IMG/VR virus record: IMGVR_UViG_3300045283_000085
Span: 1 to 47,176 of that record
DNA length: 47,176 nt
Origin: a virus
Direction: 5' to 3' (one strand)
Part shown: piece after piece, positions 31,201 through 38,715 of the stretch
Layout of the letters: the number at the start of each line of letters is the position of its first letter
How positions within the stretch are numbered: the stretch's first letter is position 1
Program-made: the position numbers and the translations under genes
Notes under the pieces: model-generated
What the model was told of the DNA's origin: nothing
Databases searched by the model: none
Seen by the model: only the letters and a program-made list of their open reading frames with translations

Positions 31201-34200
31201 AGACTTCCGAAGCGTCGGCGGTCCTGTTCATTTTGTAGCGTTTGATGCGAGTCAGGTTAAGAACACTGCCGCTGCCGTTGAGCCGCCATCGCAAGCGCAG
31301 ATGGCAAAAGATAAAGCAACCGATGCGGAGCAGGCCCCCAACGAGTTCGATTTATCGGATGAGTTCGACGAGGACACGGACACACTAGAATCACGCGCGC
31401 CGGAAACAACGGAAGGGCAAGCCGATGACACGCTTGACCTACGTCGCGACCAAAAGAAACCAATCAAGTCAAAACCCGGTCCCTACTCCGCGACCCGTGA
31501 GGGCGAGGTTCGCGCGTCCGCTCACGAACAAATTTGGAAAGACGCGGGCCTTGATCCTGATGCAATGGAGTTGATGGAACCGCCGCAACGCTTTGCGAAA
31601 GCGGCGGAGATTGTGAAGCAACACTTTGGCTTCGCTTCCGTCTCCAAAGACAAAACACTCAATTGGGGCGAAGCGATCGATGTGTTGAAAGACGCGTATG
31701 TTGGCTTGACCAATCAAGCGGCCATCGCCGGAGTGAACCCGGCCGAAATGAGCTTGAATGGCGAGCTGCATTTACTACTTAAAAGCAATGCGGGCGGCGC
31801 GCTCGCCTACTATCAGCCTGGGTCAAAAGTGATTGCGATGGTTCGGCGTAACGATGCGTTTGCGCATGAGTATGGTCACGCGGTAGATGATTGGTTGCTG
31901 CAACACTTCGCGCCGGAATTAAAACCAGAACGCGGACAACTCCTGTCCGGCAAGATTCGATCTGGCGGCACGCCCACCACACTCAACGCGCAAGTAACCG
32001 AAGCATTCATCGATGTAATGAACGCATTGTTTTTTAATGAGGCTCAAGCGGCGCTGTATGTGCAGGACTTGCAACACAAGATTGCAACGGCGAACACCGC
32101 TAAACAAAAAGCCGCTTTTCAAAAACAACTCGACAACTTCACCGCAGGCCATGCCCGTGCGCAAGGTATCGAATCCGATTACTACAAGCGCGCCAAAAAG
32201 TTTGATGGCGGCGCGTTTGAACCGGGCGGCAAGGATGGCTATTGGCAGAAGCCTACGGAAATGTTTGCGCGCGCCTATGAAGCATGGGTGGCAAACAAAA
32301 TCGAAGGGCTTGGTGCCGATCATCCATTCTCGACGCAATCCGATCGCATGTATAAAGAATCGCGTACCGGACAGTTTCGTTCGGTGTATCCGAACGAAGT
32401 CGATCGCCAAAACATTTTCGCCAAGATGGATACGTTGATGAAGGCGATGCGCGATAACAATCTAGTGAATACCAAGGACGCCCCCGCTGCGATCGATGCA
32501 ACCGATACGCGCTATTGGAAGAAGCAGGCACCAAACTTAAAACCGAAGCAAGCCGCGCAAGCGCGCGGTGTGATGGCGCGCATGGTGCAGCCGTTTAAAA
32601 AAGCTATCGCCGAAACCAAGAAAGCGGACAGCGCAGCGCATGAGCGAAGCAAACAGGATAAAGCAATTCGTGACGCGCGACTCAATGCAGCGAACCGTAA
32701 AGGATTGCGCCGTTGGGTGAGCAACGTGGGACTTACTGTCACCGATAAACTAAACATTGCGACCGCCAGCATGGCGCAGTCTATTCGCGGCCTCATCTTT
32801 GGTCTTGAAGAAAAGCACGCTGGCAACAAAGGGATTAAACAGTTTCGCCAATGGTTCGCCACCGATCCGGGATCTGGCGAGTTCACCGGCCAAGTATTCA
32901 ACGAGGAAGTACAAACCGATGAACGTCGGTTTCAGGGACGGTTTTCTAACATCGTTGCCAATCACGACATCAAAAGTTTTGACGATCAAAAGCTGCGCTC
33001 ATTGCGCGATGTACTGGTGAATGCGGTGCCCGTGGATTCTGTTGCGCCGGACGTACGCGCTGCTGCCGCTGACTTACGCCGATTCTTAAATGACCTTTAC
33101 GCGTATAACCAGCAAAACGGCGTTCACATCGGTTACGCGCGCAACGGTTATTTACCGCGCGTGCCGGACGCGATGAAAATAGAAAACGATTTAGACGGCT
33201 TTCGCAAGCAAGCGAACAAGCTGTATTCCAATGTATATGAAACCGAGATTGGCAGCACGGAAACGCTGATGAACAACACCGGCAAACTCAGCTCGTTACT
33301 AAAGTACGTTAAGGAGATTGCGAAAGGCGGCAATGTCCCAACTGCTAAAACGCAAGCGCAAGCGCAGCGTCAACTTGCCAAGGACATCGTGAAGTTACAT
33401 CGTGAACTGACCGCCGCCAAGAAAGACCCGGCGAAGTCAAAGGAGCTTGAGGCAATGGTCGATAAGTTGCGCGAAGCGATGCGCGATCCGTGGGCAACCG
33501 AAGCGGCGAACGATTGGGAGATGCGCATTCGCGGCATTGGCACATCGCGTGATTTTGCGTTTGAAGCGCGCGGGCCTGCGAGCAAGTACGCTAAGTCACG
33601 AACGTTGCCAGTCGAAGCCGACGCCATCATGGGCGATTACCTCATCAACGATCCACTCTCGCTTATCTCGACGTACATTTCACAGAGCGCGAAGCGTGTG
33701 AACTATGGAAAGTTTTTTGGCAATCCAAAAGGCGATCGTCCACTTGGTTGGAAACTCGATGATGCGCTGAAATCGATACGCGAACCGTACACCGCCGCCG
33801 ATGGATCAACGCAGCGCGTGAACGTGGACGATGCCCAGGTACTTGAGAAAGCGGTCAACTTACTCACCGGTCAATTCCAAACCAATATGACCAGTTGGGG
33901 AATGCGCGCACGATCAAAGTTCAATTCACTGATGACGCCAGTGATTCTAGCGCGCTCTATGTGGTCACAACTTGCGGAGCCAATCACCGTCAGTATTCGC
34001 AGCGGCGATTTAAGCGATGGCCTGCGCGTGGTGTACAAACAGATGCAGGACGTTGCTGCAAAACTTGGTATTAAGAGCGCGCAACAACAAGCGGAATGGC
34101 GTAGTGAAATGGCGGAGTATTTTGGTATCGTCACCGATCACCTAACCGATCAACTCATGCAGTCGCGTTACAACTTGATGTACCAAACATCCGGTAGCGC

Positions 34201-35311
34201 GGTAAAACTTGCGCGCTTCTTCACCATCATCGGCGTGCATCCCCACGCAATGAGTATGCGTCGCGGTGCGGCTGATATTTTTATGAAGCGGTATGCGCCT
34301 AAGATGGCAAAGCGTGCGCTCACCGATACGCCGAAAGGAAAGCAGGCGCGTGAAGCACTCGCTGAACTCGGTATTGATACGAACAACAAGGAACTGTTGG
34401 CGGAGATGGCTTCGCTTGGCGAGATTCAGGGATTGGACGCGCTAGAAAAATTACGCCATCTTGAAGTGATTCGCACGGCCATCAATCGGTTTGTCGATGA
34501 GGGGATTGCAAACCCCAAGATCGTCGATAAACCCATTTGGGCTACGCAACCGGAAACGTCATTCATGTATGGGATTATGAGCTTTCAATTCGCCTTTCAG
34601 CGCAACATTATGATTGGCAGCGCGAAGCGCATTGGCAAAGCATGGGAAAATAATCCAAAGGTTTTCGCCGCTACGACCGGCTCAATTGCCGCTGGCTTTG
34701 GTATGTTGATTGCGGGACAAATGGCCTCATGGATCGCTCGATCGCTGCTGTTCAATGGCGATGATTGGGACGACATGAAAAAGAAAATCGATGAGGATTG
34801 GTTATGGCAATCGATGTCTCGCGCTGGTTTGTTTGGGGCGGTTGATCCTATCGTAAATGCTTTCTTGAGCTTAAAGTATGAGCGTGACTTAACCGCGCTC
34901 ACGGCCGGACCCATCACCGGCATTCCGCTTGCAGCCGCGCAGACGATTGGAAACTTCATCGGTGATTCATCGTCAGCGGTAAAGGCACAGAAAGCATCGA
35001 CAATCGTTTGGAATAATGGCGTTGCGCCGCTCATCACAGCGGGAGCGCTTTCGATTGCTAGCGCTAATCCGTACGTCGATGCCGCGCTTGGTGTCGGCTT
35101 GCCGTTCTTAACTTCCAAGCGAGTGACCGGCCCTATCACCGAATGGGCAGCGGAAAAGATGACCGGCAAAAACTACAAAACGGCGGACGAGAAACGGGCC
35201 GAGTCGGAATCCGATGCGGGACAACGGCAAGCGGAAAACAAAGAGCGAAACGCACCGAGGCGCGCCGATGCGAAAGTGCGACGCGAAGACCGACAACGAA
35301 CTGAGGAGTAA
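28280..35311 (+). CDS. Giant polyvalent virion protein (2 ART-like, metallopeptidase-like)
   Basis: 2343 residues from ATG at 28280. Order: duplicated NPFDQFDA motif (residues ~5-35); hydrophobic Gly/Ala segment (~220-265); Thr/Pro-rich linker (~400-540); ART-like domain 1 (~565-700) with VYRGSG, GYYAFNPTDAANYGD and GHDGLVI; coiled linker; ART-like domain 2 (~880-995) with KAHRGAH, GVWFTND, DLRNPRVY, GYDGIV and VAFDASQVK; HEYGHAVDDW (~1196), a zinc-metallopeptidase HExxH-type motif; long helical region; hydrophobic C-terminal segments (~2120-2160, ~2245-2285). This matches phage polyvalent proteins injected with DNA. ART activity and protease target are unknown. Confidence 0.85.
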   Translation: MATPNPFDQFDAIPVAREVPPAPQANPFDQFDAQPVANTDVITQDIADQTARALMGNVVLPAPVQQTPEDSWGDVFNKLVPRLKAGAGSKVAGIQRFRADDLDAQNKLFESRLATLPQVISDWKQRPNRFATRIADDPRVIAAAQAAGVEPDAFVVPFPSAEELTPEKRAELVGNFHTDIIKQADLQESADAHRARVEQLNKDAQLNAGDWSPKTLLSEAIGTAPDLLAAAGGAMVGGPALGAGALVGEIAPTSYEEGRQKGYSQNDAAKYASLMTGAEFIGEVPVFEVMAKTPAGKALMKKVVGKYADKLIGKVAGTAVAEGVGEDITEALQIGIQTGLYDEKVSTAEALDRLAKAGVLGSILGGTMGGGAHLAEGKRDIGPTPAQIEEKKRIDAALGRTQHGARIEGEAPPSTNSGNSIPSESAPGTMPPSSSGESPSPDVVAPKVAPTRETTQGLATQPTDTTAPSTAPSTAPTETTGETPPAPTQAAPPSVAAEPTAQKTEVPPAQTAPPVSTPTPTPHVETVEQPGTEQVGGTTEPAAIEWQPHDKKAAVAPAPIATTGKPLTATVYRGSGKSGEQIYSGAQVPVAGEGGYYAFNPTDAANYGDTIHQGQATITNPLVITNDAQWRALTKNRAGWKYPNPTGQSEQTVKEWTAALRDVVTKDGHDGLVIQMDQQGDNAKTLRDVFDHDQIVDYRAPAPMPATAPASQTPVSKRETAPAKTQIEKLEASADVAEKEGDAPRAKQLREQANRLRKSAGEIEQNQPKKAAGKPESTESRLDQKIPGYTVEESNAPDDADSGITVEEGNDDAHAEFERLRQRQNQESVGTGTGTPERQDDSSGRGSRVVSPQGSRSEGTPTGDRSPRENRTTASEGKPLKAHRGAHSALAPEHFNDEALGFASGHPSSGLGVWFTNDKSETPRFGPIQSSHDVDLRNPRVYTPSDPIPGFSSLEEAAALRRSLKAQGYDGIVQDFRSVGGPVHFVAFDASQVKNTAAAVEPPSQAQMAKDKATDAEQAPNEFDLSDEFDEDTDTLESRAPETTEGQADDTLDLRRDQKKPIKSKPGPYSATREGEVRASAHEQIWKDAGLDPDAMELMEPPQRFAKAAEIVKQHFGFASVSKDKTLNWGEAIDVLKDAYVGLTNQAAIAGVNPAEMSLNGELHLLLKSNAGGALAYYQPGSKVIAMVRRNDAFAHEYGHAVDDWLLQHFAPELKPERGQLLSGKIRSGGTPTTLNAQVTEAFIDVMNALFFNEAQAALYVQDLQHKIATANTAKQKAAFQKQLDNFTAGHARAQGIESDYYKRAKKFDGGAFEPGGKDGYWQKPTEMFARAYEAWVANKIEGLGADHPFSTQSDRMYKESRTGQFRSVYPNEVDRQNIFAKMDTLMKAMRDNNLVNTKDAPAAIDATDTRYWKKQAPNLKPKQAAQARGVMARMVQPFKKAIAETKKADSAAHERSKQDKAIRDARLNAANRKGLRRWVSNVGLTVTDKLNIATASMAQSIRGLIFGLEEKHAGNKGIKQFRQWFATDPGSGEFTGQVFNEEVQTDERRFQGRFSNIVANHDIKSFDDQKLRSLRDVLVNAVPVDSVAPDVRAAAADLRRFLNDLYAYNQQNGVHIGYARNGYLPRVPDAMKIENDLDGFRKQANKLYSNVYETEIGSTETLMNNTGKLSSLLKYVKEIAKGGNVPTAKTQAQAQRQLAKDIVKLHRELTAAKKDPAKSKELEAMVDKLREAMRDPWATEAANDWEMRIRGIGTSRDFAFEARGPASKYAKSRTLPVEADAIMGDYLINDPLSLISTYISQSAKRVNYGKFFGNPKGDRPLGWKLDDALKSIREPYTAADGSTQRVNVDDAQVLEKAVNLLTGQFQTNMTSWGMRARSKFNSLMTPVILARSMWSQLAEPITVSIRSGDLSDGLRVVYKQMQDVAAKLGIKSAQQQAEWRSEMAEYFGIVTDHLTDQLMQSRYNLMYQTSGSAVKLARFFTIIGVHPHAMSMRRGAADIFMKRYAPKMAKRALTDTPKGKQAREALAELGIDTNNKELLAEMASLGEIQGLDALEKLRHLEVIRTAINRFVDEGIANPKIVDKPIWATQPETSFMYGIMSFQFAFQRNIMIGSAKRIGKAWENNPKVFAATTGSIAAGFGMLIAGQMASWIARSLLFNGDDWDDMKKKIDEDWLWQSMSRAGLFGAVDPIVNAFLSLKYERDLTALTAGPITGIPLAAAQTIGNFIGDSSSAVKAQKASTIVWNNGVAPLITAGALSIASANPYVDAALGVGLPFLTSKRVTGPITEWAAEKMTGKNYKTADEKRAESESDAGQRQAENKERNAPRRADAKVRREDRQRTEE

Positions 35312-35316
35312 AATTT

Positions 35317-35619
35317 ATGCGTGACATCGAACTACTTCCTGTCGGCGATGTGGCTTACGCATCACCGTCAACAGCGGGTCTGCCAGCGTCCACTACGCTC
35401 GTTGATCCTTCATTCACCGACGTGGCTTATGCTAAACCGAGTTTAGGCGGCGAGTTTGGTCCCGGCCGCGTCACGTTATTATCCGGTCCCACTGACGGAG
35501 GCGTTGCGTTACTCGCGGGTGAGCCGGAAGCGGAACCCGAAAGCGATCCAGTGCCGGAACCCGAGGCGGAAGTGGAACACGAAAGCAAACACGCACGGAA
35601 GCCAAAGCGCCGCCACTAA
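35317..35619 (+). CDS. Small virion-associated protein with DVAYA motif
   Basis: 100 residues, five bases after the giant gene. It carries two copies of a GDVAYA/DVAYAKPSLGGEFGPG motif, then a Glu/Pro-rich acidic stretch and a basic Lys/Arg/His tail. The motif is shared with the following gene, so the two are paralogues. Function unknown; it may decorate or anchor virion parts. Confidence 0.6.
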   Translation: MRDIELLPVGDVAYASPSTAGLPASTTLVDPSFTDVAYAKPSLGGEFGPGRVTLLSGPTDGGVALLAGEPEAEPESDPVPEPEAEVEHESKHARKPKRRH

Positions 35620-35648
35620 TTCATCTTGTTATTACGAGGAATACCAAC

Positions 35649-36206
35649 ATGCGCGACTTACCAGCTCCACCCTTCAAAACGGGCGATGTTGCCTACACGC
35701 GCCCTGCGCCTGCGGGTTATGCGTCCACTGCGGCAACGCCCACCGATCCCGCTGGTGATGTCGCGTATGCGGTGCCGTCATTGGGCGGCGAGTTTCAACC
35801 GGGCAGTGGTGCGCCACAACCCACCGGCAACCCGATCACCAAAGGCGCGGATGCTGATGGCGGCGCAGCGGATATTGCCGCAGCGCCACGCCTTGGCGCA
35901 CCGACGCCACCAACGCCACCGGCAGCAGTGGAGTTAAGCGGCTCCGTCAGCGGTAACTTTGTCGTGTTTGTCGGCAAGGCATCCAAGGCGGGCACCGTTG
36001 ACGTGGGCTTTACGGCCGATGTGCCAACGCATGTGATTACCAACGTCGCGATCGGTGACACCGCTGGCGCAGTGGCGGCGAAAGTCACGAAGCGTCTCAA
36101 TGAAAACAACAAGACCGAAGCCGTGCAAACGAGCAATGGCGTTCAAGTGTTGAAGGCGGATGGCAAACCCGCCACCGCACTCACTGTGGTTGTGACTTTA
36201 GCGTGA
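35649..36206 (+). CDS. DVAYA-motif protein with beta-rich C-terminal domain
   Basis: 185 residues, ATG at 35649 after ACGAGGAATACC. The N-terminal 60 residues repeat the DVAYxxP / PSLGGEFxPG motif of the previous gene, followed by an Ala/Pro linker. The C-terminal ~95-residue domain is beta-rich (VSGNFVVFVGKASKAGTVDV). It could be a head-decoration or adhesive protein. Not recognised by family. Confidence 0.6.
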   Translation: MRDLPAPPFKTGDVAYTRPAPAGYASTAATPTDPAGDVAYAVPSLGGEFQPGSGAPQPTGNPITKGADADGGAADIAAAPRLGAPTPPTPPAAVELSGSVSGNFVVFVGKASKAGTVDVGFTADVPTHVITNVAIGDTAGAVAAKVTKRLNENNKTEAVQTSNGVQVLKADGKPATALTVVVTLA

Positions 36207-36216
36207 GGTAAATTTT

Positions 36217-36357
36217 ATGATTACCGTAACACTGGTTTTAATTGTTGGCGCGTTACTGACGGCGATTGCATCGGCGTTTAGCCCGCCGAAGTGTCCGTTG
36301 TGGGTGTCGGTCATTCTTCTTTGCGTGGCGTTTGCGCTTCAAGTACTTCCGAAGTAA
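36217..36357 (+). CDS. 46-residue membrane protein, possible holin
   Basis: ATG at 36217, TAA at 36355. Two hydrophobic segments (VTLVLIVGALLTAIASAF and LWVSVILLCVAFALQVL) separated by SPPKCP, ending in PK, so it is a small two-pass membrane protein. It is the last rightward gene and overlaps the convergent leftward gene by 47 bases. A holin is plausible, but no endolysin is adjacent. Confidence 0.6.
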   Translation: MITVTLVLIVGALLTAIASAFSPPKCPLWVSVILLCVAFALQVLPK

Positions 36358-36721
36358 TCGCGTCGCGACGTTCAGCGCGCATCACTTCCATGTGTTCACG
36401 AACCCACGCGCAGGCACGCGCGTGGCCCTCCTTCGCTTCCGCAAGCGTTTCATAGCGCCATTGTGGTTGCGATCCTTTATCGTGCATCACTAGATCAAAG
36501 ATCATCGTTTCAAACCACAGCGGGCGATTGCCGTGACCAGATTGGATACCAAGGAACACGGTTGAAACGTGCGCGCCCTCGATGTGATCGGAACCAACAC
36601 GACAGTTTTTTTCAAAGTCGGTGAACTGCACGGACCATTCACTCATCTCGCAAGGAACCACGACGCCGTTGAATAGCTTCCCAAGCAAGGGCCAGCGATC
36701 AATATTGTATTCGTCGCTCAT
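36311..36721 (-). CDS. Unknown phage protein, 136 residues
   Basis: Last gene of a leftward operon; ATGA coupling to the gene before it. Contains STVFLGIQSGHGNRPLWFET, WRYETLAEAKEGHARACAWV and a charged C-terminus. The FETMIFD plus YETLAEAxxGH pattern recurs in small proteobacterial phage proteins, function unknown. Its 3' end overlaps the convergent membrane-protein gene. Confidence 0.7.
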   Translation of the reverse strand: MSDEYNIDRWPLLGKLFNGVVVPCEMSEWSVQFTDFEKNCRVGSDHIEGAHVSTVFLGIQSGHGNRPLWFETMIFDLVMHDKGSQPQWRYETLAEAKEGHARACAWVREHMEVMRAERRDAITSEVLEAQTPRKEE

Positions 36722-37095
36722 TCAATAATAATCTCAATGCGTTCATGCTGCCATTCAGGATGCAACACCACTTGATCGCGGATCACGTTGGCGCAGCGGT
36801 CTAGCTCCGTGCATTCTTTCAGCATGTATTTGTAGGCGAGACCCAAGCCGCTGCTAATCACAAACTGAATAATCACAATGCCAAACAAAAGACCCAACAG
36901 GAGAAACGACACCTCCTGTTGAATGACACAAAGGGCAAGGTAAGCGGCGGCAATCGGAACATAAATCCACGAAAGCGCCTTCATCACACGCGATGTAATC
37001 TCCGTGTAACGCATGTGTTTGTTCATTCGATACAGCTTGCGCGCGAAGTCACGGCAGTCTTCATTAAAGGATTGTTTTTCGGCGTCACTCATCAT
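36718..37095 (-). CDS. Membrane protein, 125 residues
   Basis: The ATG at 37095 is coupled to the previous stop (ATGA); a GTG/ATG nearby could also serve. Two membrane segments lie centrally (IYVPIAAAYLALCVI and LLLGLLFGIVIIQFVISSGL) between a charged helical N-terminus and a soluble C-terminal tail. Possible exclusion or lysis-related membrane protein; function unknown. Confidence 0.7.
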   Translation of the reverse strand: MMSDAEKQSFNEDCRDFARKLYRMNKHMRYTEITSRVMKALSWIYVPIAAAYLALCVIQQEVSFLLLGLLFGIVIIQFVISSGLGLAYKYMLKECTELDRCANVIRDQVVLHPEWQHERIEIIIE

Positions 37096-37346
37096 AGCCA
37101 TGTTTCAACTATCGTTTGGTCATCGGTTGGGGCGCGGCCCATGCGCACACTTGCGCCGTCCAACACAACATGCTCGCGCGCTTGTTGCAACGATTCAAAC
37201 AGCCAGCAGCGCGGCTCAGGGACAAGGCCGAACCAGACGCGCACCACAAAATGATCGGGGTAATCACGCGGACGATCACAGACAACCCAGATCGGCGGGA
37301 ACCGTTTACGCGCATCCTCAAGCAGCATGATTTTATCGGCGGTCAT
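37092..37346 (-). CDS. Unknown phage protein, 84 residues
   Basis: ATG at 37346 (KIMLLEDARKRFPPIWVVCD, HFVVRVWFGLVPEPRCWLFE, SLQQAREHV). I recognise the FVVRVWFGLVP-WLFESL pattern as a recurrent unknown phage protein. The only strong SD-like sequence, AGGAGG at 37389-37394, lies about 43 bases upstream, so a short leader ORF or another start may be used. Confidence 0.65.
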   Translation of the reverse strand: MTADKIMLLEDARKRFPPIWVVCDRPRDYPDHFVVRVWFGLVPEPRCWLFESLQQAREHVVLDGASVRMGRAPTDDQTIVETWL

Positions 37347-37425
37347 CTTATGCGTGCCGACTGACGGGTGTACACTGTCAGTTGGCAACCTCCTATCGTC
37401 ATGGTTGTCGCGATTAGTCCCTGTT

Positions 37426-37461
37426 GGCCGCGCCCTTTAGTTAGTGCGCGGCCGTTTTTTT
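37426..37461 (+). terminator. Rightward intrinsic terminator inside leftward genes
   Basis: GGCCGCGC/GCGCGGCC, 8 perfect pairs with a 12-base loop, followed by G and TTTTTTT on the + strand. In the minus direction the T-run is missing, so it stops rightward transcription. The nearest rightward gene ends at 36357, so late transcripts would run about 1 kb antisense through the leftward genes at 36.3-37.3 kb. Confidence 0.8.
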
Positions 37462-37686
37462 GCCGTCTTCGTATCGCTCAAGGGTTTCCATTTCCTGAAA
37501 ACGAACAAGGCGCAGCGATTGTTTCAGTGCGCCTGTGTGCGCAATCGCTAGGTGGCGGTAGCGCTCAATCGCTTCACGGCTACTCGCAATGAGCGGGGTG
37601 TGCGAGCCAAGCATAGCGACCCCTACGAGCGAGTCTCGCCCGTCTACTTCCGTTATCCACGCGAACATTTCCTTTTGCACTTCCAT
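37441..37686 (-). CDS. Small unknown protein, 81 residues
   Basis: ATG at 37686 with a G-rich but weak ribosome site. Starts MEVQKEMFAWITEVDGRDSL and contains a helix-rich GREAIERYRHLAIAHT-like stretch. Its stop codon is inside the rightward terminator hairpin. Function unknown. Confidence 0.6.
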   Translation of the reverse strand: MEVQKEMFAWITEVDGRDSLVGVAMLGSHTPLIASSREAIERYRHLAIAHTGALKQSLRLVRFQEMETLERYEDGKKTAAH

Positions 37687-37705
37687 TTAAGCCCCCACAC
37701 CAAAG

Positions 37706-37721
37706 TGTTTCATGTGAAACG
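37706..37721 (+). promoter_or_regulatory. parS-like palindrome
   Basis: TGTTTCATGTGAAACG matches the bacterial parS consensus TGTTTCACGTGAAACA at 14 of 16 positions and is a palindrome over its central 14 bases apart from the middle T-G pair. It lies in a 53-base gap between leftward genes. It could bind host ParB (chromosome partition) or a phage regulator; a chance palindrome is possible. Confidence 0.4.
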
Positions 37722-37739
37722 TCAGTCCGCGTCAGTCGC

Positions 37740-38216
37740 CTACTTTTTGCCGAAAAAGAATAACCAATCGTCGTGATCGAGCCTCACCCGCGATTCTGGA
37801 TTCGCGAGCAAAAGCTGAACCCATGCGTCGTACTGTTTGCTGTAGTCGGTATGGGTGCGAATCTTTTGCACGCATTCATCAAGGTCCGCTTGCATGGTGG
37901 CGTCGATTAACACCGTCGCGCCGCGTCCGCCGCTGTGCCCATACTTGGGACTCCCTATCGATAATTGATCGGATAAGGACTCATCAATGGTCAATCCTTC
38001 CGCTTTAATTTTTTCCATGACGTGTTGTTTTTTCTCCGTCCAAAACAACACGCGTTGATCGCGAAAGTGACGTTGTTCAACCGCCGCATCGGCCAGCGCC
38101 TTGGCGGTGTATTCAAATTCCCACTTGGTTCGTAGTGTCATAGTCGTTACCGCCTTTACACGATTCAGAAAGGTTAATGTTGATTCAATTCCCTCGATCG
38201 ACAGGCCCTGATTCAC
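37740..38216 (-). CDS. Unknown protein, 158 residues
   Basis: ATG at 38216 coupled to the previous gene (ATGA). Helical body (FEYTAKALADAAVEQRHFRD, FWTEKKQHVMEKIKAEGLTI), a Gly-rich GSPKYGHSGGRGATVLID turn and ending in LFFFGKK. The helix plus SGGRG loop is seen in small phage proteins of unknown function. Confidence 0.65.
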   Translation of the reverse strand: MNQGLSIEGIESTLTFLNRVKAVTTMTLRTKWEFEYTAKALADAAVEQRHFRDQRVLFWTEKKQHVMEKIKAEGLTIDESLSDQLSIGSPKYGHSGGRGATVLIDATMQADLDECVQKIRTHTDYSKQYDAWVQLLLANPESRVRLDHDDWLFFFGKK

Positions 38217-38422
38217 TGCTTTTCTCCCGGTAATTCAACGCCCGCATCAAGCAGCGCTTGCTTCATCGTCTCCTCTGTCTTGCCGTAAAAAATCAATATG
38301 TTCCCTCTGTCGGCACCAAGCTCACGTAAGTCAATGTGGATCGGGCGACCTTGCTGTAGTAATTCAATATTGCGAGCGGACAGGCCAAAAACAAACCTGT
38401 CGCCCGTGCGTGCTTTCAACAT
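38213..38422 (-). CDS. Small unknown phage protein
   Basis: 69 residues from ATG at 38422, two bases after the previous stop (frame open upstream to 38536, but that would overlap the upstream gene). Contains FVFGLSARNIELLQQGRPIH and ILIFYGKTEETMKQAL, a recurrent, uncharacterised small phage protein pattern. Confidence 0.7.
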   Translation of the reverse strand: MLKARTGDRFVFGLSARNIELLQQGRPIHIDLRELGADRGNILIFYGKTEETMKQALLDAGVELPGEKQ

Positions 38423-38424
38423 AG

Positions 38425-38715
38425 CTATGACCTGTGCAACTTGTGAAGATGATTCAGACGGCGATCGATGCCTCCCTGGTTTTGTAGTTGAATGGACTTG
38501 ACGAGCGCAGGCATACAGCCACATGAATGCGTCCATGCTTTGCGCTTCAAGTCACTGCCGGACTTCACACACGGCTTACCGCAATCGCACCGGCACACCC
38601 ACCATGAACCCGGTAAGTGCGTTTCGTGTTCGGCAATCACGGTGACGAGGCCGAAACGCTGATTGAGTAAGTTGTGTTTGATGCCGCGCAATTGATGTGC
38701 CGTCCACTTAATCAC
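38425..38715 (-). CDS. Zinc-binding AP2/HNH-associated-type protein
   Basis: 96 residues from GTG at 38715, overlapping the previous stop by eight bases. The motif FGLVTVIAEHETHLPGSWWV followed by CRCDCGKPCVKSGSDLKRK and HSCGC is the zinc-ribbon-like domain common beside HNH endonucleases or AP2-like DNA-binding domains in phages. Here it stands alone, so DNA binding is likely. Function unknown. Confidence 0.7.
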   Translation of the reverse strand: MIKWTAHQLRGIKHNLLNQRFGLVTVIAEHETHLPGSWWVCRCDCGKPCVKSGSDLKRKAWTHSCGCMPALVKSIQLQNQGGIDRRLNHLHKLHRS

